Below are positions 1 to 11,654 of a DNA stretch of 64,000 bases, piece after piece; the first letter of the stretch is position 1, and each line of letters starts with the position of its first letter. This DNA comes from Ipomoea triloba (Eukaryota; Streptophyta; Magnoliopsida; Solanales; Convolvulaceae), in assembly GCF_003576645.1 (NCBI RefSeq), contig NC_044916.1:22143033-22207032 (forward strand), read 5' to 3'. The position numbers were made by a program, and so were the translations under genes. The notes beneath the pieces are model-generated. The model was not told the origin of the DNA. It did not search any database and saw only the letters and a list, made by a program, of their open reading frames with translations.

Positions 1-420
1 TTTCAATCCCATGTATCGAGAGGTCTATCTCTCGAATATTCTTTACGTCTCGAACTCGATAGGTATATCGAGAGGTCCTTACCTCTCGAACTTGGCTTGT
101 GTCTCGAGACTTAGTTGATGTCTCGTAGACCCTTATTCCTCCAGAGTTGTCTCGTGCCTGCTTCTGATCTATCTGTTTGCTTACAACACGAAAACTTCTA
201 AGTTGTTCAAACAAGTTTACCTTAAGCTTAAATATTTCCCGAGTTGAGCTCAAATTACCCGGTTGTATTTTCGCTCTTAGTTTACTTATCGAACTTACAT
301 TGTTTTGCCTATGTATCGAGACTTGGGGATTCTTACTTAACAGTTGGTATCATCAAAACCTATTACATGATGTTCCTAACATGAGCATACTCCAAGATTT
401 CCCCGATCGGTCTTGATAGG
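1..420 (+). other. Unassigned repeat, possible LTR end plus primer site
   Basis: No coding region is recognised here. The first 130 bases hold several short copies of tctcga and atcgagaggt. Near 341 the sequence reads TTGGTATCATCAAAACC just after a CA dinucleotide, which resembles the junction of an LTR end and a primer-binding region in plant retrotransposons. This could be a second plus-strand element inserted next to the gag element that follows, but the window edge cuts it off, so the call is weak. Confidence 0.25.
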
Positions 421-467
421 GGGGTGTAGATTGGATTCCCATCCTGATCCTTCCTTCTGGGGTCGGG

Positions 468-1820
468 CTATCGTTTCATGTCTCTCCGACCTTGTCCTCC
501 GGTTTCCATCAAGTGCTTAGCAACGTTGGCTTCTTCGGCCACCGTGTGGTCGGTCATTCTCCTTAAGGCTTCCTGGTAGGTGTTCGGCTGATGGAGAACG
601 AGGTCCTGATACAAAGGCCCCGCTCGTAGCGCAGAGAGCAGTAAGTTGACCGCGGTGCGATCGTCTACTGACTCTATCTCTGTTATGGCGGCCTTCCACC
701 TTTCACTGAAAAGGGTCAAGGACTCGCCTTCTCGTTGCTTGGCCTTTTCCAAGGAAGTGAAGTGTTTCTTGGCAGCCCGTGAGATGGTAAAGCGGTGAAT
801 GAACTTCCTCGCTAGTTCGGCAAAATCGGCGATGGATCCTGGTTCAAGAGAGGCGAACCACTCAGCCGCCCGACCAGACAGGGTCGAATAAAATGCTCGG
901 CACATCACTGTGTCCGACACTCCCATCATCAGCATGTTTCCGTGATAGGAGTTGATGTGCTCTTCCGAATCGGTTCGCCCAGAGTAGTCTTTACTCCCCG
1001 GCACACGGAGGTCCATGGGATACGGCTGATCCATAATATCTTGAGTAAACGGCGCTCGGATCAGATTGCTCTTGATCCCCCCGGGGCCGGCTTCAGCTTG
1101 TTCTTTCTTCCATTTGTTGAACTAAGCTGGCACTTGGTCCAGCACTCCCCGAGCTAAGCCCCTGCTGGTCCCAGCGTGACGATCCTTCTTTGGCTTTGTA
1201 TACGAGGAACTCGTCTCGCTGGAATAGCTAGTTGTTGAGATGCTCATCGGTTGAGGTCCCCGGGTAGCTCGTCCACGAGGTCGGAGGTCGGGATCATCGA
1301 TCCGGTCGAAAGCGCTGGTTCGCGATGTCTCTGGCTGTGGCACCCCCCTAGGTCGATCCGACGTACTAAGCCGAGACAATGCTGGTCTCCGAGCCGGTGC
1401 CGTGGGCATAGTATCAGACCCACGGGATCGTCGCTCGGATTGGGAACGGTGTAGAGCAGGTGGGACCACTGGGACTGTCTCGGCGGTCGTCGCGTTCGGC
1501 CTAACAGGCATGGGGGGATATATCAGCTGAGCAGGTGGATACATATATGGCTGCGGATAGAATCTCGGGGAAGTCGGCCACCATTGCATGGTCGGGTCCA
1601 TCGAATACTGGAAAGGCATCGGTCCCCCGGGCATAGGATACTGGTAGGGAACTGAGCCCCCAAGGATTGGGAAGGGGGCGTCTTGGTGGATGGCGTTTAC
1701 TGCCTCCGGCGGCGGCACTCCAGCCATGTTGTTGGGATCTACCCGGGAGCTCAAGTGAGAGCGAAGATCGTAATTGTCATCGGCTTCTTGGTTATCGAAG
1801 AAATCCATGTTCGGATACAT
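468..1820 (-). pseudogene. Ty3/gypsy retrotransposon gag, one in-frame stop
   Basis: The minus strand carries one continuous reading frame of 451 codons, broken only by a TAG at 1122-1124. The N-terminal half is rich in proline, tyrosine and serine. The C-terminal half matches the plant Retrotrans_gag family: AFYSTLSGRAAEWF, then FAELARKFIHRF, then QREGESLTLFSERW. Gag forms the particle that packages element RNA. No CCHC zinc knuckle and no protease or polymerase follow before the window edge, so this may be a gag-only non-autonomous element or a truncated one. The primer site and LTR lie immediately upstream at 1863-2479 in the expected order. Confidence 0.85.
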
Positions 1821-1862
1821 GGAGGGACCGGCTATGGCAAACGATTGCTTTTAAGTCCCGAT

Positions 1863-1879
1863 CCCCACGGACGGCGCCA
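1863..1879 (-). other. Primer-binding region of the gag element
   Basis: The minus strand reads TGGCGCCGTCCGTGGGG three bases inside the LTR end. This is the usual plant Ty3/gypsy configuration, where TGGCGCC pairs with a tRNA 3' end to prime reverse transcription. Its place between LTR and gag sets the element's direction as minus. Confidence 0.75.
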
Positions 1880-1882
1880 AAA

Positions 1883-2479
1883 TGATATAGTTAAATACAG
1901 AAAATACGATCTGTTATTGCCTCAAGGATCTAAACCCGGTTTACAGTACAAGAATGGGCTCGAAGGGCTCGGCAGGTCGGCAGTGGGCTTCCCTACTGTC
2001 CGCGCTCTCTTCAAGACTTAATCCAGAATTGACCAAAAAGATCCTCTCTCTCCTCATAAATGCGCTATTTATAAGGGAGTAAAGCGCGATTACCGGGCCT
2101 CCGGCATGACGGGAACGTGGCGCGCATGCGCCCGCCTCACTCTACGCCCAAACGGGAAGGAGTACGTGGCAGCCATTGGCACGCCGCGTCGTGGGCCAAT
2201 CGGGAGTACTGTTCGGCCCGTGACATCCGACCTCACAGCAACCCTCCCGACCAGCCGGTCGCCCGACCTTCACGCCTCCCGACCGGGTCCGGAGTGTATC
2301 CGACCGGTCCTGGAGTATATTCACTATCAGCCAACATAGGTCACAATGACTGATGGGGGATTACAATCCTGACTCTTCCACCTGAGGAAATAAAAGGCAT
2401 CCTCGACCGCGACGCCAAGACCATTGCTACCAGGCGTATTTACTAATCATCTCTAGGGCTTTAGCCCCTCTTGCGCACA
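1883..2479 (-). mobile_element. 5' LTR of the gag element
   Basis: About 597 bases bounded by TG (1883) and CA (2479), directly abutting the primer site. The minus strand starts TGTGCGCAAGAGGGGC and ends in TATCA. It is more GC-rich than its surroundings and contains a TATA box. The second LTR lies outside the window, so the target duplication cannot be checked. Confidence 0.7.
2065..2073 (-). promoter_or_regulatory. TATA box in the gag-element LTR
   Basis: The minus strand reads TATAAATAG, a canonical plant TATA box, in the middle of the LTR where the U3/R boundary is expected. It would drive transcription toward gag. Confidence 0.6.
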
Positions 2480-2603
2480 AAAAAAAAACAATGATTTATT
2501 AACATTTTGATCAATCAAATAATAAATTTCATAACAAACTTAAGTAATATTTTCAATTCCACAAAACTAAAATATTATTTATATTTTTGGTACATAAAAT
2601 AAA

Positions 2604-3230
2604 GAGTTAATTCCAGAAATGGTCCTTCGACTATTGACTTTTACCAATTTTTGTACTCGACTTTTAATTTGACAAAAGTTGGTCCCTTAACTATTGATTT
2701 TGTTCCAATTTTGATCCTTCTGTTAAATCTCTGTTAAATAGGTTTTAAAATTGAGGGCAAAAGTGTAAAACTAAATATTTTGGAGTAAAATTAGTGCATT
2801 CTTCTTGCAGATTGAAGTTGATGTTTCTACTGCTTTATATTTTGTTTGTGGGTTCGAAGAAATTAGTCGTACTGCATATGTTCTGCTAGTATGTGTTGCA
2901 TATGTTCGAACAAATTAGCGTATTGTATGTTGGCTTGTGTCAATTTATAATTTGATGATAGCAATCATCCACTACAAAATATATGGGTATGGGGAAGTGG
3001 TTTGGGCAGCAATAATTTGATGATAGCAATCATCGAGAAGAAAGGTTAAAAATATTTAATTTTACATTTTTGTCCTCAATTTTAACACCTATTTAACAAA
3101 GAATTAACAGAAAGATTAAAATTGGAACAAAATCAATAGTTAAGGGATCAATTTTGATCAAATTAAAAGTTGAGGGCAATAATTGGTAAAAGTCAATAGT
3201 CGAAGGACCATTTCTGGAATTAATTAACTC
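2604..3230. mobile_element. Mutator-type MITE, family A copy 1
   Basis: Long inverted repeats begin GAGTTAATTCCAGAAATGG and end with the reverse complement. The element is flanked by a perfect 9-bp target duplication taaaataaa (2595-2603 and 3231-3239). A 9-bp duplication and long terminal inverted repeats point to the Mutator superfamily. It has no coding capacity and so would need a transposase supplied in trans. Confidence 0.85.
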
Positions 3231-3268
3231 TAAAATAAACTTCTATAATATAGATATGTCTATACATA

Positions 3269-3450
3269 CTTTTCCAATCAGTAAGTCCAATGAATCAATA
3301 TTGCCTCCACTGAGGCTTGACCCATGACGCTTTTCCAATCAATAAGTCCAATGAATCAATATTGCCTCCACTGAGGCTTGACCCATGATGCCCCACTTGG
3401 GGAGTTACTTCATGCCGCTTGACCACATGGTCTTTGGCTCAAGCGTCTTG
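3269..3450 (-). mobile_element. tRNA-derived SINE with internally duplicated tail
   Basis: On the minus strand a box A-like TGGTCAAGCGG (3415-3425) is followed about 30 bases later by a box B-like GGGTCAAGCCTC, the layout of an RNA polymerase III promoter from a tRNA. A 61-base segment is present twice in tandem (3269-3329 and 3330-3390). The block GTGGAGGCAATATTG recurs in the SINE at 29995-30095, so both belong to one family. Confidence 0.55.
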
Positions 3451-4052
3451 TTATTAAAATATCTTACCAAATTAAATTTTATGCAAAACATATTGTTTAA
3501 ATTTTTTTTTAAAGTCTATCCACGGACTTTTAGTTGTTCATAACCATTAATTTAAAGTAAGATATAACTGTAAGAAGGTATAAAAGTATGATTTTTTCTT
3601 TTACCAATAAGTCTTTTATTAGTATATTTGTCCATTTAAGATGTTATAATTTGACAATTATATAATATTATATCGAGAGAATAATTAAAAGTAAGAGTAG
3701 TCGTCGTTTGGAATGGTAGCTTATGGCTTGGAATCCAACTTCAAACCAAGACAAAGAGAAGAGGGGACAGTGACACCCAAGTTCGAATAATATTCCTCAA
3801 AAGTGTGGAAAGTAATGTAGTACAACGTGATGATTAGGTTAGGTAGACTAATGTGTGGTACATATAATAATATAATTTATTTTAAAATTGTTATTTCTAA
3901 TATCCCAACGGACTTCTTCTTCGCATTATAATATCCACTAGGGTTGTGGAAAAAATGCAGAAGAGACACTTGATGAGAGACAAGCATTCAATATATTGGC
4001 GTTTTAAGATTTTGGAAGAAGCTTGGCTTAATGAAAGAGAAGCTGACATCCT
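3451..4052. other. AT-rich intergenic, nothing recognised
   Basis: Low-complexity AT-rich sequence. The short open frame at 3897-4082 has no recognisable domain. I see no RNA gene or element boundary. Confidence 0.5.
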
Positions 4053-4518
4053 GGGGTGTTTGGTTATTGGCTTATAAGCCAAATTTTAGCTTATTTGATC
4101 AAGTTTAGCTTTTTGACCAACCAATAAGCTATTTTGAAGTATTTGGTAAATGGCTTATTGGCCTTGGCTTATTGGGCCAATAAGCTGAAAATTGAAAAGC
4201 TAATGAATGTAGCTTTTTGTATCAGCTGGTTGGGAACAATAGGTATATTGACTATTTTATCCTTTAAAATCAATGAGATTTACTTTTAAATGGGTGGTGT
4301 GTTTGTTATTTTATAATAATAATAATAATAATAATAATACCCTTAAATGTCATTTTACATTCAATCAGCTACTAGTAAACAACTAATTTACCAAACAGTT
4401 TTTTATAATCAGCTAATACAACCAGCTGGTCAAACCAGTTAACGCAATCAGTCATCAACTCCTAGCTAAACCAACCAGCTATCAGCTATAAGCTATCAGC
4501 CGTTTGCCAAACACCCCC
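4053..4518. mobile_element. hAT-like MITE, family B copy 1
   Basis: The terminal inverted repeat GGGGTGTTTGG at the left matches CCAAACACCCC at the right. Subterminal blocks are rich in AGCT, TCAGCTA and AATAAGC in inverted arrangement. An (AAT)n tract lies inside at about 4313-4339. No clear target duplication is visible, so the superfamily is tentative. The interior resembles the element at 13264-13547. Confidence 0.6.
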
Positions 4519-6887
4519 TATAGCTATAGGATTGGCGTTTTTAACTCTTTTTAAGTGCCAAGCACTTTGTGATCAGTTAACACATCTGTGACTCTCTTTG
4601 AAGAAAGGTCACAGCCTCACAGGATTAAACTCCGATGGTGGAGTATTGATTCTTTGGATTATAACAAATAGAGAACGTATATTGAACATATACTACGTTG
4701 TAATAGAGTCGATACTCAAAAAATAAAACTCTTTAGGTACAAATTTGTAAGAATCCTGACATAATGAGAGACAAGTTGTAGCATGTAGTATTGGTATCTT
4801 TAAGATTAATGATATTTTTTGGTGATCGAGAAAATTTCAGTCGCTATTCAATAAATAAATTTTATTTCTGTGTAATAATTTATAAATCACATACGAAGTT
4901 AACCACTTATTCATTGTTGATGTTCGTGCATTATGTGGATTCACTTTAAAAAATTACCTCAGTTTTTCTTTTCTTTTTCTTTTTGTCTTTTTTTGTTTCA
5001 AACAATGTTAAGACATGACCAAAGTAACATTTCGTGGAGGACACACGTCATTTTTCATATCAAGCCATATAATTTTGACCATTGGAGAAAAAGAAGAAGA
5101 TAAGTTGCCACTTGCCAACTTAGAAAATGGACCATGTAACTATGCTACCTAGTCGTCGTTATGTCAATTCCTCTGCTTCTATAATAATTCAAAGGCTCCA
5201 GGCAAGTTCAATCTCAAATTAATTCTTTGAAATTTGGTACTAGCTAAAAGACACAAGATTTCAAAATCAAGTACTCAAGGATAAATTGCCTAATTTGTAA
5301 CAAATAATGGAGTATTTGTTTGGATTTTTCGGTTACATTATACTCCGTATTAGTTCATTTATTATATTTGGCTATTATGTTTTCATAACGGCAAATTAAA
5401 GTGATTTTATAATATCAATAATAATTTTGATTAGGGGCAACCTCGCCAAATCTGTCAAGTTTATCGGGTGAGCTCAACTAATTTTTTTTTTAAATTAGCA
5501 TTTTAAAGATTTTATTTTAATAAACTAGCACATTTACGTTAATAAATATAAACTTCAACGTCATTTACTGAATTTAAATCTTCGTTTCCAAAATTCAATT
5601 CAAAAAATATAATGCAAGAATGAATAATTAATTCAAGTTATTCCAAGCATCTAACATCCAGATCTCCATAAACTACAAACAGAAAGACACAAGTCTATAA
5701 TTCACATACCACAAATCCACAATCAACACTAGAGTTTAAAACAACAAACAATCAAACGTAAAACAAAGATATTTCTATATAGTTCAAAATAAAATAAGAG
5801 TATAAAAATATGTAGTTGTACAATACAATAATTAAATACCCATTTGTAGCAATTCAATGATCAAGCATAGAAATTAAGTATATAAAAACTGAATTATTAG
5901 TTTATAAAACAAATAATTATAATTAAAATCTAATTAAGTAAACACTAAAAGACTAAACATTTAAGTAATTAAATATTTAAACCTGATACAAATAAATCTA
6001 CTTAAGTAATTAAACACTTAATGGATGCTTATTGTAACTAATTGTTGGAGAGCTAAATTGTTAAGTTGGAGTTTTTTTTTTTCGTTTTCTTTTTTTTTTT
6101 GCTAATGGGGCTAATTTGACAGCCCGATTAGGCTGGCTCTTATCAAACTATTTTTTTTGTCCTAACCGCATAATTTTTAACAAAAATTTGTTTGAGAGAC
6201 TGGTCGAATCTTTAATTAATGATATTAAAGATTCGACACATTAATCAAAGATTTAATTTATTAATAAAAAATTAAACTCGTCTCACGAATTGAGACATGT
6301 GAGACGATCTCACGCAAATATTACCCATAATTTTTTAGCCTTAACATGTTAGCTCATCTTTTTGGGATATAATTGGTATTCTTAATCTTATGTTTAAAGT
6401 CTAAAAGTTACTAAAGGAGGTAAATCGCGAATTATCTCATTGGCCCTTATATTCTCACCCCTAATTGTACACTATGTGCACAATAGGTCTCATATCTTCT
6501 CATAATCTCATCGGTTAATTTCTCCCGATGATCAGTAAATTTCCAATGAAATTTGAACATTACGCTGCCATTGAGACATGACTTTAAGACGGTCAATCGA
6601 ACTAATTGAGCAGCCTACGAGCCAATCAATCATTTTAGGTCAAGGAGAGCACATGAATTCATGGGATCTCCTTTCAGAGATGGCATACTGAATCTCCTTC
6701 CAGGAACATCCCAAGAAAAATTAAAATAATCAATATATTGTATGTATCTATTCAAACTCTTGCTCCCCACTTCTTCTTGAAATTGAGCTAATATTGACTT
6801 TGATCCATTCTTTCGTGGTGAGGAAGAAATCAAAAAAAAAATAAATTATCCACCCATAAATTACAAAGAGAATCTAGCAGAGAAGCC
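4519..6887. other. AT-rich intergenic upstream of the GNAT gene
   Basis: About 2.4 kb without a recognisable gene. It has many A and T runs. Near 6270-6310 a gagac/gtctc inverted motif (gagacatgtgagacgatctcac) resembles a widespread plant repeat remnant, seen again at about 11415. The last 150 bases are the likely promoter and leader of the GNAT gene, but no TATA box is convincing. Confidence 0.45.
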
Positions 6888-7439
6888 ATGGAGAAAATGG
6901 AAGAAACAGCCTGCAAATCAGAATCCCCAGAAATCTCCCTGAGGCCAATGGAGCTCTCGGACCTGGATGATTTCATGGAGTGGGCAACAGATGAGAGGGT
7001 GAGCCGTTTCTGTACGTGGGACACCTACACTTGTAGAGACCAAGCAGTGGATTTTATAAAGAACATTGCAATCCCACACCCATGGCTGAGAGTGATTTGC
7101 CTTGAAAACAGGGTAATTGGGGCAATTTCTGTGACCCCAATGTCTGGGAACGACAGTTGCAGAGGTGAGCTTGGGTATGTGTTGACTCACAAGTACTGGG
7201 GCAAAGGGATTGCAACAAGGGCAGTGAAGATGGTGGCCTCTGCAATCTTCTCAGAGTGGCCTCACATGGAGAGGCTTGAGGCTCTGGTAGATGTGGATAA
7301 CAAAGGGTCCCAGAGGGTATTGGAGAAATCTGGGTTTTTGAGAGAAGGGGTTTTGAGGAAGTACCATATCCTTAAAGGGAGATCTAGAGATTTTGTGATT
7401 TACAGCCTCCTCTCCTCAGATTCCCCTTCTCTAGGCTAG
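6888..7439 (+). CDS. GNAT-family N-acetyltransferase (RimJ/RimL-like)
   Basis: An intact single-exon protein of 183 residues. It matches the plant GNAT acyltransferase family of the RimJ/RimL type, which transfers an acetyl group from acetyl-CoA to an amine. Visible hallmarks are the N-terminal ISLRPMELSDLDDFMEW block, GAISVTPMSGN on the central strands, GYVLTHKYWGKGIATRAVKM (the acetyl-CoA loop, residues about 97-116), and GSQRVLEKSGFLREGVLRKY near the C-terminus. Length is normal for the family. The first ATG opens the frame and is followed by an in-frame ATG four codons on. No targeting peptide is evident and the substrate is unknown. A convergent paralogue lies 600 bases downstream on the other strand. 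Confidence 0.92.
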   Translation: MEKMEETACKSESPEISLRPMELSDLDDFMEWATDERVSRFCTWDTYTCRDQAVDFIKNIAIPHPWLRVICLENRVIGAISVTPMSGNDSCRGELGYVLTHKYWGKGIATRAVKMVASAIFSEWPHMERLEALVDVDNKGSQRVLEKSGFLREGVLRKYHILKGRSRDFVIYSLLSSDSPSLG

Positions 7440-7635
7440 TCACTTTAACCTTATCTGTTTATTACATATATGAATCGTTGATTCATGTTATTGGGTCCAG
7501 AGAAAATCTTTTCTTGTGCACCATAGTCTGATCTACTTTATTGTTTGTGTGGGCAGTAATGGAGCCCATGGAGATTGATGGATATGGCAGGCAGAGTTGA
7601 GAAACAGGGCTTCTATGTGATAGTGTTCTTGATGA

Positions 7636-7641
7636 AATAAA
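7636..7641 (+). terminator. Polyadenylation signal of the GNAT gene
   Basis: AATAAA lies about 200 bases after the stop codon, in a T-rich setting typical of plant 3' ends. No cleavage site can be fixed from sequence alone. Confidence 0.45.
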
Positions 7642-8036
7642 AGTGTATATTTTGTTACCATTACTACTTTGTAAGTTGAATAATCATTGTAAAAATTCTT
7701 TGTATATTTTCGACATATACACTGTGTTTGTTAATGATGATCTTTGAATTTAAAAATGTCAAAGAATCATTGGTTGTCAATTGTTATATCATGGACAAGT
7801 GTTCATATTACATTGTGAATCCTGATACAAAAACAATATACCTTCGGTTAACATATTATGTACTTACAGTTAATTTAACTTGATAATTGCTGATAAATAA
7901 TATGATAGTTATATGTACATAAATCATCATCTAGGTAAAAGATGTGTTAACTACAGATACATAATCTAAATGTTTTTTTGGATCAAATATATAACGCAAG
8001 ATAGATCCTGTCCCTGGTATAATTTGCCATGGTTTG

Positions 8037-8576
8037 TTACATCCTTAAAAATTTACCTAAATCATTAGTTAACCTTATCACTGGACAAGAAACTATAGAT
8101 GAACATATCTCTAATCCCACCCTTAACCCATACTTTCTCAAAAAGCCTTCTTTTACAAACCCAACTTTTTCAAGAACCCTTTGAGACCCAACATTTTCAG
8201 GCTCCACCAAAGCCGCCAGCCTAACCAGGAAGGGGAAATCTGTGAACACAACAGGAATGGCCATCTTGAGTGCCATGCTCACAATTCCTTGGCCCCAATA
8301 ACAAGAGCCAATTGCATAGCCAAGATGGGCTCTGTGCCTATCATTTCCGGCTTCCGGCTTGACTGAAATGTACCCAATTGAACGGCCGTCCAGGCATATG
8401 GAGTGCCGCCATGGATGAGGTATGGCCACCTCCTGGATATACTTGAGGGCTTCTTGTTTGGAGGTGATGGGGTTCCATCTCAGAAAATGGGTCACTTTGT
8501 CGTCGCTTGCCCATTTCAGGAGGTCGTCGGCATCGGAGAGTTGGAACGCCCGGAGAGAGATTCTTGATGAGTCCAT
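8037..8576 (-). pseudogene. GNAT-family paralogue with C-terminal frameshift
   Basis: The minus-strand reading frame gives 179 residues close to the GNAT protein at 6888-7439. Shared blocks are ISLRAFQLSDADDLLKWAS, AIPHPW, YISVKPEAGNDRHRAHLGYA, YWGQGIVSMALKMA and GSQRVLEKVGFVKEGFLRKYG. After that the match stops. A neighbouring frame reads GIRDMFIYSFLSSDKVN and then ends at 8065-8067, which is the expected family C-terminus (compare SRDFVIYSLLSSD in the paralogue). One missing base near 8121-8126 explains it. The catalytic core is intact, so the protein could retain partial function, or the base may be a sequencing error. Confidence 0.8.
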
Positions 8577-8751
8577 AATACAATATGCAAAGTGTTCTTG
8601 GGGCCTGGGGTTTGCTTTGCCGGGGAATTGAAAATTCTGAGATTTTCTTGAATTCTTGTCAAGTATAGCAACAAAATTGAAAACTAGTCAACTAACAAAT
8701 TATTTGTAAATTGTTGTGTGGATTAGATTCTTTTGGTGGTCTATTCTAAAT

Positions 8752-9264
8752 TCCAGAAATGATCCTTGACTATTATTTTTATCAATTTTTATCTTCAGTT
8801 TTTTATTTTACTAAAGTTGGTTCCTTAACTATTGATTTTGTATCAATTTTAGTCATTCTGTTAATTATATGTTAAATAGGTGTTAAAATTGAGAAAAAAA
8901 TGTAAAACTAAATATTTTAACCTTTCTTCTCCACTTTGTTTTCCTCCTAGTAGTGCTTTTTTGTACCATTTTTGCTATCAAATAATAAATAAATAAAACA
9001 CCTAATACAACAGAAACAATTTAACATAAAATGTAAAAAATAAATATATTGACTTACTTTGTTCCTTATATAATCTTGCGATGGAGGAGAGGAAACAAAG
9101 TGAAGAAGAAATGTTAAAATAGTTGGTTTTACATTTTCGCCCTCAATTTTAACACATATTTAACATAATAACCAAAATTGGTACAGAATCAATAGTTAAG
9201 AGACCAAAAGATGACAAAAATTGGTAAAAGTCAATAGTCAAAGAATTATTTCTGGATTTAACTC
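8752..9264. mobile_element. Mutator-type MITE, family A copy 2
   Basis: Same inverted-repeat family as 2604-3230 (TCCAGAAATGATCC at the left, its complement at the right). It is flanked by a perfect 9-bp duplication attctaaat (8743-8751 and 9265-9273). The left terminus lacks the outermost bases GAGTTAAT that the right end still shows as TTAACTC. It sits about 175 bases upstream of the frameshifted GNAT gene. Confidence 0.8.
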
Positions 9265-9273
9265 ATTCTAAAT

Positions 9274-10670
9274 AGGAAGTAAGGACTTCATAAAATCATT
9301 TTCTGAGTTTTTATGCATTTGGCTATCAACAAGAAATACTCATTTTGTTTAAAGGTAAAATGATACATTTTTGAGAGAAAATATCTTTCAACTTTTTTTA
9401 ATTGAAAGACTTTTTTGAAATTCTTATCTCAAGCTCAATTATTTCTCTTTCTCTGCTTGAGATTTCCTAATTTATCCTTAATTATATGATTATCCGTTAA
9501 ATTTTTCGTTAAATATTCTCTTATTCATTAATATTCTGTTAACTTTTAACTTACCCATTAATTTCTATAAGATCTTAGGTTCAAACATCATTCCAATCAA
9601 AGTTGACATAAATGTTGAATACTACGAATACGTTAGCGTATATTATTAAAAAATGAGCACCTAAATCTATTACTCTTATTAAATTAAATAAATTAGTGGT
9701 TACAACAAACAAAAATAATACATATGCATTTTTTAAATTTATAATTCGATGTCTACAATTCCTTAATTCAAAAATAAAATCAATATAAAAAATTTTAAAA
9801 AGAGATATAACTTTATTAGTTATATTGTCAATATTTTCTACCATGCAAAGATTTTTTACCTTCAAATTGATTAATTAATTATATTAATACATTATTTATT
9901 GTTTTCTTTTTACACTATCTTGTAAGTAAATATCAAAGTTATATTACGAAATAATGTTATATATTTATTTACCAAGTATTATATTAATAACATGAGAAAT
10001 TTTTTTTTTTAAAAATAGTTTGAACTATTAACTACTTATGGAGGATTTGTTGACAAATAAGACATTCAAATAACTCAATAAATTGATTTAAGACTATCAT
10101 TATTAAAAATATCAATATAGGATAATAGAACACTGTAACACACTTAATGCATTGAAAACATTCTGAGACTACAACATTAATGGAATCAATCTTTCACAAT
10201 TCAGAAAATTAAAAAATAGATACCGTTGCAACATTCATTAATCTTGTATGTAAAAATTACCTAGTGTGTATTCTTTAAATATATTAGAACTAATATAAAT
10301 TTACAATTCATTTCATTTTCATTTTGTACTTTTAGTCTTTTACAGGAAAGAATTATCAAAATAAGTATTGTTTACTAAAGAAGAATCGCCCGGTTCAAGC
10401 TCAATCAACTTCGAGCTCAAGCCAAACTCAAGTGGGCTCATTTAATAATCGAGCCGAGTTCGCTTGAGCTTAAATGTTTTAGGTTCGTGGCTCATCGAAC
10501 CGCTCACAACACACACACATATAGGAAACTAACGAAATAAAAGAGAATATAATGAGAATATATGTATTTTGTATTGATGAATATTACTTGTGAATAGTAA
10601 ACATTGCATCCCCGACATCCTAATGTCATATGTTATTGCCAATAATCAATAGTATATGTATATATCTAAC
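9274..10670. other. AT-rich intergenic, no gene recognised
   Basis: Nearly pure AT-rich sequence. A short open frame at 9581-9865 has no recognisable domain and a composition that looks like chance. Bases 10385-10500 contain gagctcaagccaaactcaag-type inverted blocks that resemble a degenerate transposon end. Confidence 0.45.
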
Positions 10671-10677
10671 CAACATG

Positions 10678-10800
10678 ATTGGCGTGGTGGTTCAGCACCT
10701 GGGTTCGATCCCCACCCAGGTGAATGGAGCAAAACATTTGGCCAGTTGGGGGTTAAATCCCCACCCAAGTGAATGGAGCAAACCATTTGGCCAGTCCCCT
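10678..10800 (+). repeat. Duplicated tRNA-like motif block
   Basis: TGGCGTGGTGG resembles box A and GGTTCGATCC matches box B of a tRNA promoter, but they are only about 11 bases apart, so this is not a tRNA gene. The block with ccacccaggtgaatggagca is repeated about 50 bases later in diverged form. It is best read as a tRNA-derived repeat fragment. Confidence 0.4.
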
Positions 10801-10805
10801 ACCAC

Positions 10806-11035
10806 TTAGTGTCCTTCGAGTATTGACTTTTACCAATTTTTGTCATCGACTTTTAATTTTATCAAAGTTTTGGTCCCTTAACTATTGATTTTTTACCAAT
10901 TTTGATCATTCGGTTAAATCTACGTTAAATATGTGTTAAAATTGAGGGCAAAAATGTAAAACAAACTATTTTAACATTTCTTCTTTCACTTTGTTTCCCC
11001 TCTTCCATCGCAAGATTATATAGGAAACAATGTAC
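10806..11035. mobile_element. Fragment of MITE family A
   Basis: The left half of the family A element is recognisable (TCCTTCGAGTATTGAC, then GGTCCCTTAACTATTG, then AAATTGAGGGCAAAAATG). It runs into cttccatcgcaagattatat, which is also present inside the copy at 8752-9264 in the opposite sense. The right half and target duplication are missing. Confidence 0.6.
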
Positions 11036-11654
11036 AAACGATTTACCTAGAAAATCCCAAATCAAAGAAAAATCATGGTACCACCACCCCCAACAAAGTT
11101 TCCACTATAACAAATATCAAGTACAATGTTTCAGAAAAAAAAAATTACAAATAATGTGAAAATATCTAAAAGATGTCTGAAACAAATCAAGCTGACCCCC
11201 AAAATATTAGACGAAGATAACACCCAAGAAATTGACAAAACTGTACCAAAATGAAGAAACAAGCTGGATGATTTTCTCCTTCCATGCACTACCGCCTACG
11301 TACTGCCATAAAAGATGAAGAATGAAGCAAAATTGGTTTTCTTTGCCTTGCTGTCAAACCAAAATGCCTCACATCTCCGTTTCTCCTTTCTCTGGAGAGG
11401 GGCACACTTGTGTGTGACCGTCTCACGGGTCCTTATTCTATGTGTAAATGTCATACTTATATGCTCAAATATAATACTAATCAAGTATACAATTTTTGTT
11501 ACGAGAAAAAATAATACATTTTTCATAAATACTTGACGTATTTTGAGCCCCAAACCATCCTGCCTCAAAGGAACAAGCCCATTTGATAGACTCCTCAGCA
11601 TTAGCAGGTGGATAATGCTTGGCATATTGTCTCTTTGCCAAACTGTAATGGCAT
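11036..11654. other. Intergenic, no gene recognised
   Basis: Mixed AT-rich sequence. Around 11405-11535 the block gaccgtctcacgggtcc followed by AT-rich sequence resembles a common plant repeat remnant. No open frame here has a recognisable domain. Confidence 0.4.

Noticed and set aside
9581..9865. 94-residue minus-strand open frame
   Set aside because: AT-rich chance frame; no domain, no splice or context support.
10678..10730. tRNA gene candidate with box A and box B
   Set aside because: Boxes are only about 11 bases apart and the cloverleaf arms do not form; kept only as a tRNA-like repeat.
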